A stretch of 64,000 bases of DNA from Macrolepiota albuminosa (GCA_027475525.1 JAMWFC010000049.1:311297-375296), one strand, 5' to 3'; shown: positions 44,864-59,354, counted from the first letter of the stretch. The notes: generated by a model not told the origin, from the sequence alone. Program-made: numbers and translations.

Positions 44864-45628
44864 AACGATGCTGTTCGATTCTGTATTGGGGTTCTATAGG
44901 TTAATGACATTACCCTAGATGCAACCTATTTATCCGCCACAGAACAGGTGCTTGTGGGATAGCACAAGAAGTCAATCAGGCAGAAGCGTCGATGTCTGTG
45001 ACTGCTGACTGATTGGGAAAGATATATCAGGAGAAGATAGGTAATTATATTATTGCAAGGAGATGCGGGGAGATGCCCGAGGGATAGACACCACATGGAA
45101 ACCTAAATCTTTAGCATACGTGGCTTAAGCTCAAGGGCAGCACCGAGGGACGAGCGCATAGTGATACGTCTGCCTCAAACCGAGGCAAACAAATAGTCTA
45201 AAATAGAGCTCCGAATATACTCCTATCATGCTGAAAATCGTAAGCATGCGTCGATGACTGTAGACGCGGCAGACTGCCTCAGAAAAACCCAAAAACAGCC
45301 AGCAGCAACCAAGGTGGGAACCGGACACTGGTTCCGTTTGATGCGTGGCGTCAGGTTCAGCTGATCTCGGAGTTTGTCCCGAGATCGATCTTATCGGCTA
45401 TATCGCCTCACGATCAAACTTTCCTCTCGTTACACTTTTTTGGGTTTTGCAAGTCTAGTTTTCGACGCATGCTTGCGATTTTCAGCATGATAGCAAAAAA
45501 CTGTCTACTGGTTGTGTAAGCGACTCCTGAAGCTGAAGCGTCTGAAGGCCTGACCAGTTGAAGGAGGCATCCGTTTGCCCAATGCCTAGTATAAAGTACC
45601 ATGCTAAGGATATCTTCTCACTGAAGCT
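44864..45628. other. Intergenic, AKR promoter to GRC3 3' end
   Basis: 765 bp. GATCTCGG (45363-45370) and CCGAGATC (45379-45386) form a perfect 8-bp inverted repeat with an 8-nt loop. No gene recognised. Confidence 0.45.
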
Positions 45629-48095
45629 CTACATCTGTGCCCGCCGCATCAGGTTTCGTCGTATCCGTCTTTTCTCTCCTCCAATACCCTCGCCTTTACC
45701 CCACTGCAAAAACGGCACTTTGCTACTTTCTACGCCCGCTACTTCATCGCCCTCTTCTCTATGATCAAGCATACCCCAGATCGGGAGCTCTAGCTCGCCC
45801 TTCACAAGAACTCGACATGCTGAAAGTAGTTTGGCCGGTAGAGGCGTCAGGATATGCATTTGTGTCTGGGGTTCAAGAGGCGATACAGAGCGGATGAGTG
45901 CAAGTCCAAGGCATCTGGATGAGGCTGGTGAAGGTACTCCGAATGCTTGTGTGTATGGAATCCGCGATGCCGAAATTTCAGAAGTATGATCCAGATCAAG
46001 TGTCCCTGGTGTGTATGCGACAAGGGCGACAAGACCACCATTAAGAACACGGGCTATCTCAGATGGTACGACATCTTCCGTTCCTGTTCCGGTCAGGATG
46101 ACCTTATCGAACGAACGAGCACAATCAACCTCGAATGGCGGCACCGCGCATAGAGGAACGGAAGTGTGCCACGTCAGAGCGGTTATCTGTGGTAACTCAT
46201 CTGCAGGTGGTATAGAGCTTGGAAATACCGCATGGAAGTATGACATAATGGAGAGAGCACGGTGGTCTACAGCAGAATAGTTCGCTGAGAGAATGGAGGC
46301 AGGTGCAGGTTTGAGGAGATGGATTTTAGCGGGATGGGAGGGTGCTGCAACATCGACATCTCGAGATGCGGGAGCGGGCCATGCTGGGTCATAGGGTGCT
46401 TCAATTTCGTAGATATCGGTGGGTCCAATCATCTCTTGTAATTTCAAAGTGAGATCAGCACCAAGACCCTTGTTCCATCCCATCGTGTTTACAACCAACG
46501 GAATGGAGTCTGATACGCGTGTATCAACATCAGAGCTTTGCCATGAAGTGGAAGGTGTTTGAATATCCAAAAGGTAGGTCTCGAGGATGGCTTGAACAGC
46601 CGCCAAATAGAGTGGCGGCGAAGAACGTGGAGTCGTCGTACCTATGTAGTGAGCAGTGTGCGGCAATGTCGGATGAGTAAAAGGAGGGCCTGGAGATGTT
46701 AATGAGCATAAAACGTACCTATGTAGTGAGCAGTGTGCGGCAATGTCGGATGAGTAAAAGGAGGGCCTGGAGATGTTAATGAGCATAAAATCCAAGTCCT
46801 TAAGAATAGCGATATACCAAAAAGCGGAGTTGATACAACATTGAGAGCAACCATTCCACCGGGAGTAAACTCTGACTGACCCAAATCACACTCAAGGTAA
46901 GCGACCTTCTGATATCTGAGGCTTTAAGTTATTCTGCAACATCATTTAATAAGCAGGGCCTACTGGCTGAGTAACTCGTTGACAAGTGTCCTGGCAAATG
47001 TGCTCTTCCCGGACTTCTTTGGGCCTTTAACAAAATGTACGGAAGTGTAGTCGCTGGGGAATTTCTGTACAAGCGCTCGCCGCCACGAGACGGGTAGTTC
47101 GAAAACTTGAACATCCTTTGTCTGCGAAAAAACCTGGACACAGTTGGTACAGATAAGTAAAAGAGCTTCGATATGTTACAGCTTACCATATGCACCCCAG
47201 AAAGCTTGAGTGGGCATGTGAACGATCTTTGCCAACGCGAAGGCTCAAAGACACCGCCAAAGTTACGGCAGATGTCGCCTAGACCTTCTATACCTGAACG
47301 CAACTCTTGGAGCAGTACCAAAGTGACCGGAGTAGATATAGCAGAATGCACGGATGACGGAAGCTGATGAATACAAGGTATTGCCCCCGAACCATCGACA
47401 CCCTCGAGGACATGTAGTGGAGCTGACCGCGGTGCATATACACGATACTTTTTCGGCGAGGAAGATATTGTCACTCCAGAAAATGTAACGGAACCTTGGA
47501 GAACGGAAAATGTGTATGTTCCTAGAAGACAGAGGGTCTCTTCTGGTTGAAGAGCGACTACTGTTGCGTGATTGGGCGCGTCGTCTTCAAGACGCAGAGA
47601 CGACACCTCTGCTGACTGAAGAAAAAAGGTATTCTGGTTCGGGGTGGGACGGAAGGTAGAGAGAATGTCCGGGGTATCTGCCTCATTGTATGGGGCGACG
47701 ACTGTGGGTTGAGCCTGAGAGGAAGTGACGTCTACTTCTTCGTCGGAAGAATGGTTGAAGGGGGTACTAGGTGACCATCTGCCTTTCCTTATCGTAGGAT
47801 CTGACGTTGAGCTATCTTCTGATAGTGACTCCTCATTTGACTCTATGAAAATAACATCTTCCTGGGTCCTGAAAGGGCCTTCGACAGAAGATCTAGGTTT
47901 TCTCGGTGTTCGTTTTTCTTTCTTCTTTCGTTTAGCCGAGTTCATATTCTGGGTCGATGTCTTGCGTTTAGAGGTAGGCTTGGCTTGTATGGGCACTTCC
48001 ACTGAAGGTTCCAGGGAGGGTGCATCTTTTGCAACAGAATTGGAATCCTGGCGGGCGGCTTGGGCAGCCTTTCGAGCTGCAACGGCACTGAGCAT
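45629..48095 (-). CDS. GRC3: GRC3 polynucleotide 5'-hydroxyl kinase (rRNA processing)
   Basis: With the nuclease Las1 it phosphorylates and helps trim the ITS2 pre-rRNA end after cleavage. ATG at 48095 (MLSAVAARKAAQAARQ). The N-terminal third is charged and basic (SAKRKKKEKRTPRKPRSS). The Clp1/Grc3 N-domain includes QPEETLCLLGTYTFSVLQGSVTFSGV and KKYRVYAPRSAPLHVLEG. The P-loop is VKGPKKSGKSTFARTLVN, coded after an intron around 47124-47186. The C-terminal part has LVVNTMGWNKGLGADLTLKL and GGLVALVAYTPG, stop at 45629. A 77-bp perfect tandem duplication (46638-46791) shifts the frame between exons; with one copy, GPPFTHPTLPHTAHYIG reads straight into TTPRSSPPLYLAAVQAIL. Divergent from TSR2. Confidence 0.92.
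46638..46791. repeat. 77-bp perfect tandem duplication in GRC3
   Basis: 46638-46714 equals 46715-46791. Removing one copy restores the GRC3 frame. Confidence 0.97.
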
Positions 48096-48304
48096 GTCAA
48101 AAGGGGTATTTAAAACTTCGAGTACCCGATGTAGGACAGTGAATTTCCAGTCATTGTTGCAGAATGGACCTACACGCACCCGAAATTTCAACGCGTCCCT
48201 TCGGTGTAAAGGACGTCCTACTTTTTTTAGCTGACCAATCACAAATCATATCTTATCACGTACTTATGGAATTTTTCCCACCTGCTCTCGAACCACGAAC
48301 CACT
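48096..48304. promoter_or_regulatory. Shared promoter of GRC3 and TSR2
   Basis: 209 bp between divergent ATGs. It holds a CCAAT box (48235-48239) and an ACGCGTC element at about 48191. The region contains an alternative upstream TSR2 ATG at 48266. Confidence 0.6.
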
Positions 48305-48880
48305 ATGGATGTCTCCACTGCCCCACCCCCTTCTTCTGTCCTTTTCGCAAGAGGGGTGATTGCACGATTAGCTATCTGGTCTATTTTGAGAATTGCCGTT
48401 CAAGAGGGCTGGGGTGGGGCTGGGGCAGCTGAAAAGCGCACATGGCTCGCATCAGTCATTGTCGACGCGTTTGAAGAGCAGTCTCAGACCCCGGACGACC
48501 AATACATTGAAGAACTCCTTCTTCAAATTATGGCTGACGAATATGAAACGATAGTAGAAGATGGAAGTGCAGAAAGTGTTGCTCAGGACATCGTCCGTAT
48601 GTGGGAAGAGACAAGGATTGGGAAGGCCGATTCCGTCATAAAATTCGAGCAACTGGCGCAGAATATTAAAGGGAAAAAGGCGGATGTACAGCATACACCC
48701 CAGGGTCAAGATGATGAGTGGGAGGACGACTATGACGGTTCTGATGATGATGAGGAGGACGAGGAAGAGGAAGAGGAAGTTCCGCAGCTACTCCAATCGC
48801 AGTCTCAACATAAAAACGAGCCTGAAGTGGACGAAGACGGATTTACGCTGGTTAAGGGAAAAGGGAAAAGCAGGAGGTGA
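48305..48880 (+). CDS. TSR2: TSR2, pre-rRNA processing protein / Rps26 escortin
   Basis: Tsr2 releases Rps26 from importin and protects it until it joins the 40S precursor. I choose the ATG at 48305 (MDVSTAPPPSSVLFARGV), because the conserved part starts just after it; an in-frame ATG at 48266 would add 13 residues. The conserved domain covers ARGVIARLAIWSILRIAVQ, GWGG, EKRTWLASVIVDAFEE, YIEELLLQIMADEYETIVEDG, VAQDIVRMW. The acidic C-terminus (DDEWEDDYDGSDDDEEDEEE) is the family's binding tail for the basic cargo. The last residues are GFTLVKGKGKSRR. There are no introns. Divergent from GRC3 and followed by RVB1 on the same strand. Confidence 0.93.
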   Translation: MDVSTAPPPSSVLFARGVIARLAIWSILRIAVQEGWGGAGAAEKRTWLASVIVDAFEEQSQTPDDQYIEELLLQIMADEYETIVEDGSAESVAQDIVRMWEETRIGKADSVIKFEQLAQNIKGKKADVQHTPQGQDDEWEDDYDGSDDDEEDEEEEEEVPQLLQSQSQHKNEPEVDEDGFTLVKGKGKSRR

Positions 48881-49376
48881 CGTGATTCATGATTTACTAG
48901 GTCTATTGCTGGATGCTATCACGTCTTCATATACCCGACATGTTACTCCAAAACATTCAAATTGTCGGAACCCCCACAACTATACCCTAACTTTGGGTGC
49001 CGTGTTCTAATACCGTCCTCAACTTGCTCTTGTTCTGAGTCAGGAGCACCTAAAGACATCTACAGCCAGTACTATAACGATGGCTAGTTATGACTTATTG
49101 CATCAACATAGGTATTCAGATGAGGACTACGTGTTCTTTGGACTGGCCATCAGTATCTTTTATTCAATCGAGGTGATTTGTTCATCTCAATGATTATCTA
49201 TTCTATGCAGAAACCGTATGCCATACATATAAATCGCGAAATAAGCCTACGAGGGTCGTGCTTGTCGTTCAAGTTGTGATAAACGCCTCAGTTGCAGTTT
49301 TGAGATGCCCAAGCACCCATGTATTATGTAATTGTAGGATAGCGTCGCAATAATCCAAAAAAGTTTCCAACGAACG
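48881..49376. other. Intergenic, TSR2 end to RVB1 start
   Basis: 496 bp with the TSR2 terminator and RVB1 promoter. No gene recognised. Confidence 0.45.
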
Positions 49377-51148
<1,772 letters not shown>

Positions 51149-51701
51149 ATTATTGGTTGTACGAGGACTTTTGATCTCTTGGTGTGTATGATAGTCACCA
51201 AAGTATCCAGTCGTTTATAAATACCTCAGTGGGACGAAGGAGCAAATGGAGATTAACGCTGACTTGACTAGATTTGAGTCATATAAAAACACTTGCTTTT
51301 AATGAAGAGAATTCTTGGATGTAGGTCGGATTGCACTTGTGAATTGCAGTATACGAAATATTGTGACACGGATGAGCCGGGATGACCGGACTCTGGAAGT
51401 GTGGTGGAGACCCCACCTCAGGCAGGATGTATATTTCAATAGATATATTGATTGTATCAGATTTGTGCAAAGTAGCTCTCTCAAAATGACGATTCCGATG
51501 CAGTCTACGATGCAGTCTACGATGCACCAAGAGGCACAGGAAATCTGCTTAATGATATGTTCAAAACCCTTTTATTAGATGAATTAGTTCATTAATTCGT
51601 TATTGAATAATCTATAATGAGCAATGTTCTGACGAGATGCATCTGAGTTCCGTCCTTGACATTCCATGCACACATGGGTAAGAAGTGACCGAATGACCGA
51701 C
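51149..51701. other. Intergenic, convergent ends of RVB1 and MRH4
   Basis: 553 bp. CGATGCAGTCTA is tandemly repeated twice (51496-51507, 51508-51519). No gene recognised. Confidence 0.45.
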
Positions 51702-54118
51702 TCAATGCGCAACCAAGGAGCTAACCTTCTTTCGGACCTCTTTCGCACTGGAGCTCCCTCTTCCTTTCATCTTTCCAAAGACGACAACCTTGCCTTTCTC
51801 TCCAGCCCTACCAGTCCTCCCTGCACGATGCAAGAAATCAATCATGTTTCTCGGTTCATCTACGATGAACACATGCTGTATTGAAGGGGAGAAATCAAGT
51901 CCTCGAGAGAGTAAAGAAGTGGTTATCAGGACATGCGGGTTGGTTTTTGGGTCTGAAGCAATGACAGTATCCGATGCGACAGGTTCTTGCTCGTCGTTAG
52001 GGCTGACCTCTGAGCCCTTGTCTCGTGTGCGTAGGAAACCATCAAGATGATGGTTCGAGCCTCTCTTTCTGTGCTCGCTAGTGCTGCTGAGTGCAATATT
52101 CTCGATTCCTTGCTCGTCCAAATAATTTCCGAGCTCTTCGACCTTGACGCTCATGTTGCAGAAAATCAAAATTTTGCTCAGTTGCTGTGGGCTCCCATTA
52201 ACGTTCGTCTTCAATGAATCCTCGGCCCAGACGCGCCGTATTCGGCGTTCTATATCGGCATGTTTATTCCCACCACTCCAGTTCACATATTCTGTTTGAA
52301 CGGTTTTAGGAAGATGATGCAAGCGTGGTGAGGCAAGGCGCATCATTTTAGGATGATGGACATCAAGGTAAGTGGCAAGAGAAGCCGGGATTGTTGCGCT
52401 GGTGAGGATGAGATTGAAGGGATAGTCATGAGGTTGAGGTCTCGAAGCGGGAAGCTTATTGGAAGGATGAGACAGTGATGGGGCAGGGACGAGAGGAATC
52501 GGGCGGCCGCGCGCCGCGCTTATGTCTGCAAGAAGCTGGCGTGTAGTTTCTTGAAAGTCTGGATCTGTAAAGTCTCGATTTTAAACCAGGGTTTCATAGA
52601 GAATTGCTCCTAAACTTACCAAACAAGACGTCTGCCTCATCTACAACCACCCACTCAACGTTAGCCAAACCCATCTCTGGTTTACTCCGCCATTTGCCAA
52701 ATCCAACCACCTTATCTCTGCCTCGTCTGAATTTCGGACTAAGATCATCCACAATGGTTTCGTCAGCATCGTCAGCATCAAGCTCCTTACGATCCCAACC
52801 TCTTCCTTTCACCATCTCAAGCAGTTTCATAGGCGTGCCCACGACGACGTCCACAGGGAACCCTGAGCGTTCCTTTATTTCAAACTCTCCTGATTCTTCG
52901 TCCGCCTCGAGCTGGCTCGCCATCTGACGTGCCGTCGCATCGCGTTCTTTTGTGCTTTTGACGTTCGCTCGACTAGCACACAAGACACGCAACTTGATCT
53001 TATGTAGGAGGGACTTGGCGAATGTAGACAACTGACGCGAAAGTTCGTGAGTGGGCGCAAGTATCAAAGCACGAGGATTGAGTGGACGTTGATGATCTTG
53101 TGAGGGTTTACGATGGTGCGGTGACGAAGCATCAAGTTCCGACAACTTGAGACTTTGAAGTACAGGGAGGAGGTATGCGATCGATTTACCAGAACCTGTT
53201 TCTGATGCCAAAAGGACCTGTTTCCAGCCACCAAACACGTCGTCTAGCTCGCTGGAATTATCCAGAAGCCATTGAAGGCTCAATGCTTGGATTGGTGTCG
53301 GAGATGAGCCAGGTCCAAGGACCTCCTGCAAACAAGACAGAAGCCCTGGCATAAGGGGTGGTGACGTGAATCGAGTCGTGAGTCCAGTAGGGTTAGCTTG
53401 ATTGGTGTTCATTTCAGAACGATCCGGTATTGGAAGAGAGGTTTCATCAACTTTCGTGAACAGTTCTGTGATACGCCGTAGTGATTGTGTTTGAGTTTGT
53501 TGCCGATTTCTTGCTTGATCCAGATCCTTCTGTCCTTGCAGAATGGACGATCTTGTAAGGGCACCGAAGGCGCTGGCTGCATTCCGCCTTGCACGATTCA
53601 TCTTTCTGTTCGCGTGGTGAATTACTTCCCATTCTTCAAAATCATCACCTTGTTTTGCAAACCTTTCCCCCTCCCATTTTCCTGTCCTGTTATTCCACCT
53701 GCCACGCCTAAAACACGCACTCTTGGCCTGCGCAACCTCGAATGGTTCCAGACCTTCGTGAGGAAGAGGATCTCGTGGAAATTCACGTTTAGGCGCAACC
53801 TTAAACCTGGGAACTGTTTGACCCCCGCGAGTCATAGAGCGTCCTGTATACTTGAAAGAACTCCGTTTTCGTCCTACGTCATTCGTTGGAACCTTTTGAT
53901 TCGACGCCTGAAGTCCTGAGTTTGCTCCTAAATCCTCAGCGAGTCGCCTCCTGGATGAACCTAGAAGAAATATATCCAGTGAATAATAACCAAGAAATCC
54001 ATTGAGCTCCAACGTAACTCTTAGCTTTTTTGGCTGAGACAATGGCGCTCGTATGAAAGAGATACAATTTTTTGTGTATTGCTCTAGAGCATTTTGTGAG
54101 AGTAGTCGAACGAAGCAT
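51702..54118 (-). CDS. MRH4: Mitochondrial DEAD-box RNA helicase, Mrh4-like
   Basis: An ATP-dependent RNA helicase; yeast Mrh4 acts in mitochondrial large-subunit assembly. ATG at 54118: MLRSTTLTKCSRAIHKKLYLF is a typical presequence. An intron joins KAKS in phase to SSRRRLAEDLG. Domain 1: Q-motif region SSPTPIQALSLQWLL, motif I ASETGSGKS, ALILAPTHELSRQL (Ia), VVVGTPMKLLEM (Ib), motif II VVDEADVLF. After an intron come LTSATIPASLA (motif III) and domain 2: KILIFCNMSVKVEEL, VLITTSLLSRGLDF (V) and HRAGRTGRAG (VI), stop 51702. Inserts between Ia and II are long and acidic or basic, as in fungal Mrh4. Four or so introns. Confidence 0.88.
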
Positions 54119-55282
54119 AAATTTAGCTGGAGCTTGTTTGCAAAGATTGGTCGAAAATTTGCATCAACAACTTTCAAACAACCTTTATGGGGATTTCTCA
54201 CGTTTCAATATTAATCAAGCTGTGACTTATTGAACTACATTTTTCTTCGTGCCATGATTCCTTCAGTTGATTATCTACTTTCGTCAATCAAATTGTGCAT
54301 AGGAGTTCTTCGTACCTAACATGCAAATTATCTATGCCAGCCATTGTCGACTTGCTGCCAAAGGCAGTTGTTCCCCAAGTATAATCATATCGGATGGACA
54401 ACTCAGATGGCTCTGTAGGAAATCTTAGACAGCTGTAGCAGTGGCACTGAAGTCCATATGACTTTCATGTAAATCCTTTTTCCCAACTTGCGAATCAGAT
54501 TATTTGATTTTTGCAATGGAGAACTGATACTCCAGCTGTACGAATTAGTTAAACATGAATATCTGGATTGTCGTGACCTACGATGTAATCGAGATGATTA
54601 ACGCCGACAGGTCATTGACCTATCATTAGGTCATCTAGAGGAAACGATCACGAAAGGAAAAGTGTACATTGTAATATGATACAAGTCTTTAGTCCGGTCG
54701 AGCAACTGATATAAGATCAAGAACCACTGAAACTTGATGCATAGAACAACATGCTCTAGAATGTATACGTTTCCTTAAGTTTGACCACTAGATTCAATCC
54801 GCCACCAAAATTCCGATATATTGACCTGATATATTCCTGACTCCTAGAATTCGAACAAACAGTACCAATGAGGTGTACATATCTGTTGAATCGGTGGCTG
54901 AATGAATTTTGTTGCCCTGAAACCAGCGTCACGATGGCAACGGGTTGTCTCGTGCAAATGGTCAAACAAAAAGTTCGCTTCGAGATCCGCAGCGATTGAA
55001 GGATGGTAGAAGCTTGGCCGCGCGATCTTATAGTGTATGTAGTACACATTCGCATTGTTGAACAGAAGCAAGTGATTTGGAAAATCTGCTCGTGCCAGTT
55101 CTACATGGAGAGTAGAGTGCAGGGTGGGTTCATTTGCTTGATGAATAAAGGAGCTGGGAATACTTTAGGCCACATATGATGATGATCCGGTATAATGGTT
55201 CTCTGCCAACGTTGTTTGTGTAATAGCGGCACTCTTTATGCAACATACTTATGGGGCCAACCTGAATCTATCAGGCCCAGCG
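54119..55282. other. Intergenic, promoters of MRH4 and the phosphatase
   Basis: About 1.16 kb between divergent genes. AT-rich. A palindrome GGTCATTGACC is at about 54611. No gene recognised. Confidence 0.4.
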
Positions 55283-57916
55283 ATGTCTCTCTCCACTATG
55301 TCTACCTCCAAACGCTTTCGTCCGCCAAACATAAATTTAACTTTGGCCAGTCAAAAACGACCACAAGACATCGAGCTCGAAGCCGAGTCCCCTATCGAGT
55401 CTCTTTCCGGTGACGATGACTTGGATGAGTTCGAGGAAATATTACAACTTTCTTCAGGCGAGTCGTCACCGGCAACACCGCCGTCAATACCTGCCCTCAA
55501 GCTCGACACGTCGGATGAGGACAGCAGTTCAGATGATATTGCACGAGGTCTGGAGGAATTGAGGCAGTTGCGGAAAAGTGTCAAGCAGAACTTGAAGTTG
55601 CGGCCTATACGTTCACACAGCGCCCTGCCCAAGGTCGATCTGAATGCAACTCCTCGATCACCCTGGCCATCATCCGTCATGCCATGGAGAGATAAAGAAC
55701 CAGCTGCTCCTTTTAGCACGACGAGCCCCCTGTCGAGCACCGCATCCATCTACTTCACCCCATTATCGACAGCTCACTTTTCAACTCCTTTTAGCGCAAA
55801 CATGGCCACCTCTGATGCTTCAAGCTTTGATGCTTCAAGCTCTGACATTTCAGTTCCACGAGGCGTCGAAGCAGCAGAGCTTTACAAATGCCTCATGTCC
55901 AAAAAGCGTCCACTCCTGATCGACACCCGCACACCGACCTCTTTTGTCTCCTTACACGTCAAAGATAGTGTGAATATCGCCATTCCATCTCTAATTCTCA
56001 AAAGATGTAAAAAGCCTGGCGGCGGTTTCCAGTCGTTCGATGCTTTACGTCAGTTTATCACCACAGATGGCAGCAAACAATCTTGGGACGAACTGATGTC
56101 ATCTACTCATTCAGTATGGGATGGAAATGTGGTGATATACGATGATGAGATGGATCTCAAAGATAAAGACAATGTAGGCATGACGGCATGGGCATTGATT
56201 CCGGTGCTGTCTCCCTTGGTCACCCAGGGCAATGTTGATTATCTCAAGGGTGGCTTCTCGGCGGCAGTCCATGATTCGGGCTTCGAAACTCTGCTTATTT
56301 CAGGGGGGGAGCTGAATTATGGTTTCAATGTTGACTCTGCGCCTCCACAGGTTGGAGGTGGCGGATTAAAGAAGGGTAGTGGACTGTTCCAACTCGACAC
56401 TCAATCAGCTTCCTTCCCGAAGCCTGTTTCTGAAATTGAGCCTCTATCATGGGTAGTGGACTGTTCCAACTCGACACTCAATCAGCTTCCTTCCCGAAGC
56501 CTGTTTCTGAAATTGAGCCTCTATCATATCTGTCGTTGAAACCTCCTTCGCCTCGACCATTGAAGTCTGGCGTTTTTGTCCCTCTCAATCTGTCCCGCCG
56601 AGTAATCATCACAAAACCATCCAGATCACCGACTCTACCCCATCTCCTCCACCTTCATACATCAGTTTCCATCGTCCCTCGCCTCCTAAACGGCACCCCA
56701 GCCAGCCCATTTTGCGAAGGATTGACACGCGCTCTGCCGAGCGTCTCAACAGCGATGTTCCTAGTCTTTCTATACGGACAAGACCGTTGAGATCTGCGAC
56801 CTTGGCTGTTCCCCCCTCTCACGCTTTACAAGCACCTGCCTCACCTTCTCATCTGAGTCTGGTATATTCCAACCACACCCCTCCAGGCTCTGCAGTACGC
56901 TTCAATACACCTTCCTCTCCATCGTATGATCTTTCAAATTTCCTCACAGCCTGTTGTACCCCCCCTCAAACACCAGGTACACCAAAGCCATTCTTACCCC
57001 CCTCACCAATAACCGCGCGTCAGGAACTTGATAATCCTCCGACTACGGAAGAAGCCTTTCCCGCATTCACGATATCTACAATTCTTCCCGATTTTCTTTA
57101 TCTTGGGCCAGAACTTACTGCGACAGAACATGTCACAGAACTACAAGACCTGGGAGTCAAGCGTATTCTCAACATTGCCATCGAATGCGATGACGACCAA
57201 GGTTTAAACTTGAAGGAAGTATTCAGATACCATAAAATTCCCATGCGGGATATTGTGGAGGAGGAGAATATTTCTCGGGGGGTCAAAGAAGCTTGTGATA
57301 TCATCGGTATGTTTTGCCTGATGAGCATCAACCATTCCTCATTTCTTCTTGGTTATCAGACGATGCTCGCCTACACTCTGCACCCGTCTACGTGCACTGT
57401 AAGGCCGGAAAGTCTCGCTCTGTCACAGCGGTCATCGCCTATCTCATTCACGCCAATCATTGGACTCTCTCAAAAGCCTACGGCTTTGTCCTGGAGCGGC
57501 GGAAAGGCATTTCACCTAATATTGGGTTTGTCTCAGAGCTCATGTCTTTTGAAGAACAAGAGCTCGGTGGGAAGTCCATCGGTGTTCATCCTACTGTCTC
57601 CACTGGTATGTCGCAGCACGATCAGCCTCCTCCAGATACCTCATTCGGCGCTGGGGTTTCTGGTGGCGGACACCTCCGTCGTGGCCACGTGCGGGAGAGT
57701 TTGCCACCTGCCCTGAGCGGGATGGAGATCGATGGTTTGACGATCGGCTCAATGTCTGCAGGGGGACTTTTCGATAGAGTTAACGGTGACTCTGGGCAGG
57801 AGATGGAAGTTAAAGATGCCTCAGGGCGCTATCGCCACGCACGACGGGCGCCTGTGGATGAGAATACCTTGCAGCCTATGCGTCGGGTTAGCAAGGCTGG
57901 GCTGGAGAGCTCTTAA
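55283..57916 (+). CDS. Rhodanese-dual-specificity phosphatase (MAP-kinase phosphatase)
   Basis: Probably inactivates MAP kinases in the way of Msg5 and its relatives. I start at the ATG 55283 (MSLSTMSTSKRFRPP). The first ~190 residues are acidic and Ser-rich, followed by a rhodanese domain (AELYKCLMSKKRPLLIDTRTP, VVIYDDE, YLKGGFSAAVHDSG). The catalytic DSP domain starts ISTILPDFLYLGPE, with LGVKRILNIA, and after an intron APVYVHCKAGKSRSV, which contains HCxxGxxRS, the active site. It ends KGISPNIGFVSELMSFEEQELG and a Ser/Gly tail, stop 57916. A 77-bp duplication (56374-56527) breaks the frame; one copy restores PVSEIEPLSYLSLKPP. A second frame change near 56572-56624 could be a 53-nt intron with a weak donor (GTTTTT). 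Confidence 0.85.
56374..56527. repeat. 77-bp perfect tandem duplication in the phosphatase gene
   Basis: 56374-56450 equals 56451-56527. A single copy keeps the phosphatase frame open. Confidence 0.97.
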
Positions 57917-58890
57917 ATCTAGGGCGCACGGATACCCTGCTTTGTAATTGATACCTGTCCTAGCGTGCATCTTGTTTTTTTTTCCTTTTCTAGTGCCTCA
58001 TTGTATCTATCTGGGTTTAGGCAATGCTTTCGCTGTGACTTCTCTGCTTCTCTGTATTTACATTCTGGACCCATCAAAGTGGATCGTGTGTTCTCATTTG
58101 TATACATTTACTACTTATCATATCTATCTGGCCATTTCAAAAGTCAAACACACGCCAGCTTTCGAGATGGATCATTTCATGTTGTCAATTTGGTCATCCA
58201 CATTATCACCATTGCTTTGGTCAAGTATGTACGCACTTGATATTGTGCATGTGGTTACCGTGATAAACAAAGGTAAGATCTACTCGCTTTCTAATTCAAA
58301 TTGACTCAGCGTCGCTCCTCGTATTCGATGTACAGAGGGTTTGAAGATGGGGCATCAATTCTCCACGTCCATGGTGTGAACATTTGGTGTAGGGCTCGGT
58401 GAATACTTTCCTGAGAGATAGGTTCATGTGTAACTATTTCTTCAGCATTTGAGATAATTATTCACCATGATTTAAGTAGTCACTTTCTAGTAACTACACT
58501 AAACCCTCCCTCAAAGACCAACCGGGGTGTACCGTGACTGATGGACCTGGACCTATAACAGGCACAATAAAGAAAACCGCAGGCGCACGTTAGGGATAAA
58601 AAGCAAATGAGGCTGGAGACGACTTCCGATGAAGTAAATCTATGAACTACGTCACGGACCAGACGTGATGAACAAAAGACCCATCCATGCCAACAGTGAC
58701 GAAGAACAAATCAAGAGGAGATAAGGAATCACAAAGATTCTAGATGATATCAACATCAGAAGCTAGCTAGTACAAGCGTGGGTAGACCGTCGTCTAGACC
58801 TAAAGTAACACACGGTAAGCGAATTATCCTCAGTAGCGTGTAAACGGAACTACATTGTATGTACCTAGTAACACACTGTAAGCAAATTAT
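57917..58890. other. Intergenic with degenerate repeats, no gene recognised
   Basis: About 970 bp. Near its right end (58799-58890, continuing to 58972) are imperfect repeats: GTAACACAC..GTAAGC.AATTATC twice and CTCAGTAGC.TGTAAACGGAACT twice. They look like relics of a short repeat element. Confidence 0.4.
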
Positions 58891-59354
58891 CTAGGTACGA
58901 CTACGATTCGTGTGAATGTGTATGTAGTAAATATATATAGCGTACCCCTCAGTAGCCTGTAAACGGAACTGTGGGTACATGCGGCCGTCGTCGTCTATGA
59001 TATCCATGACATATAGTTGGTTGAATAAAGTGATAATGGCCACCATATCCCTGACAATGGTGTTTGGTAACGGGACCACGTCACTCATTTTTAGCTTCTC
59101 TGCGGTTACCTGCCTTCTGGTTGATAACTCGAGTCGACGTGTCACCCACCTCAGTTTTGTTCTTCCCTATCGGGCAGGCACTGAGGTGACGACATCGCCG
59201 CCTTACAGGTTTCTTCGATACGGGCCAGCATGTTTCGGAAAACATAATATGGGCTGTCGTTGCTTTCTGGCATAAACTTGTTAAATTCCACAAGGCCGTT
59301 TCCTTTCACGCGGATTGGATGACTTCCAATGGAATAGTATTTCATTAACGACAT
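58891..59354 (-). CDS. Possible small hypothetical protein
   Basis: An ATG at 59354 gives MSLMKYYSIGSHPIRVK, then EFNKFMPESNDSPYYVFRNMLARIEETCKAAM. A putative intron (donor GTGGGT, acceptor CCGCAG, about 59104-59145) leads to EKLKMSDVVPLPNTIVRDMVAIITLFNQLYVMDIIDDDG. Composition looks protein-like, but I recognise no family and the joins are uncertain. It follows the amidohydrolase on the same strand. Confidence 0.28.

Noticed and set aside
46638..46791. GRC3 as a frameshifted pseudogene
   Set aside because: The frame is lost only through the 77-bp duplication, which has the same period as six others and is most likely an assembly error.
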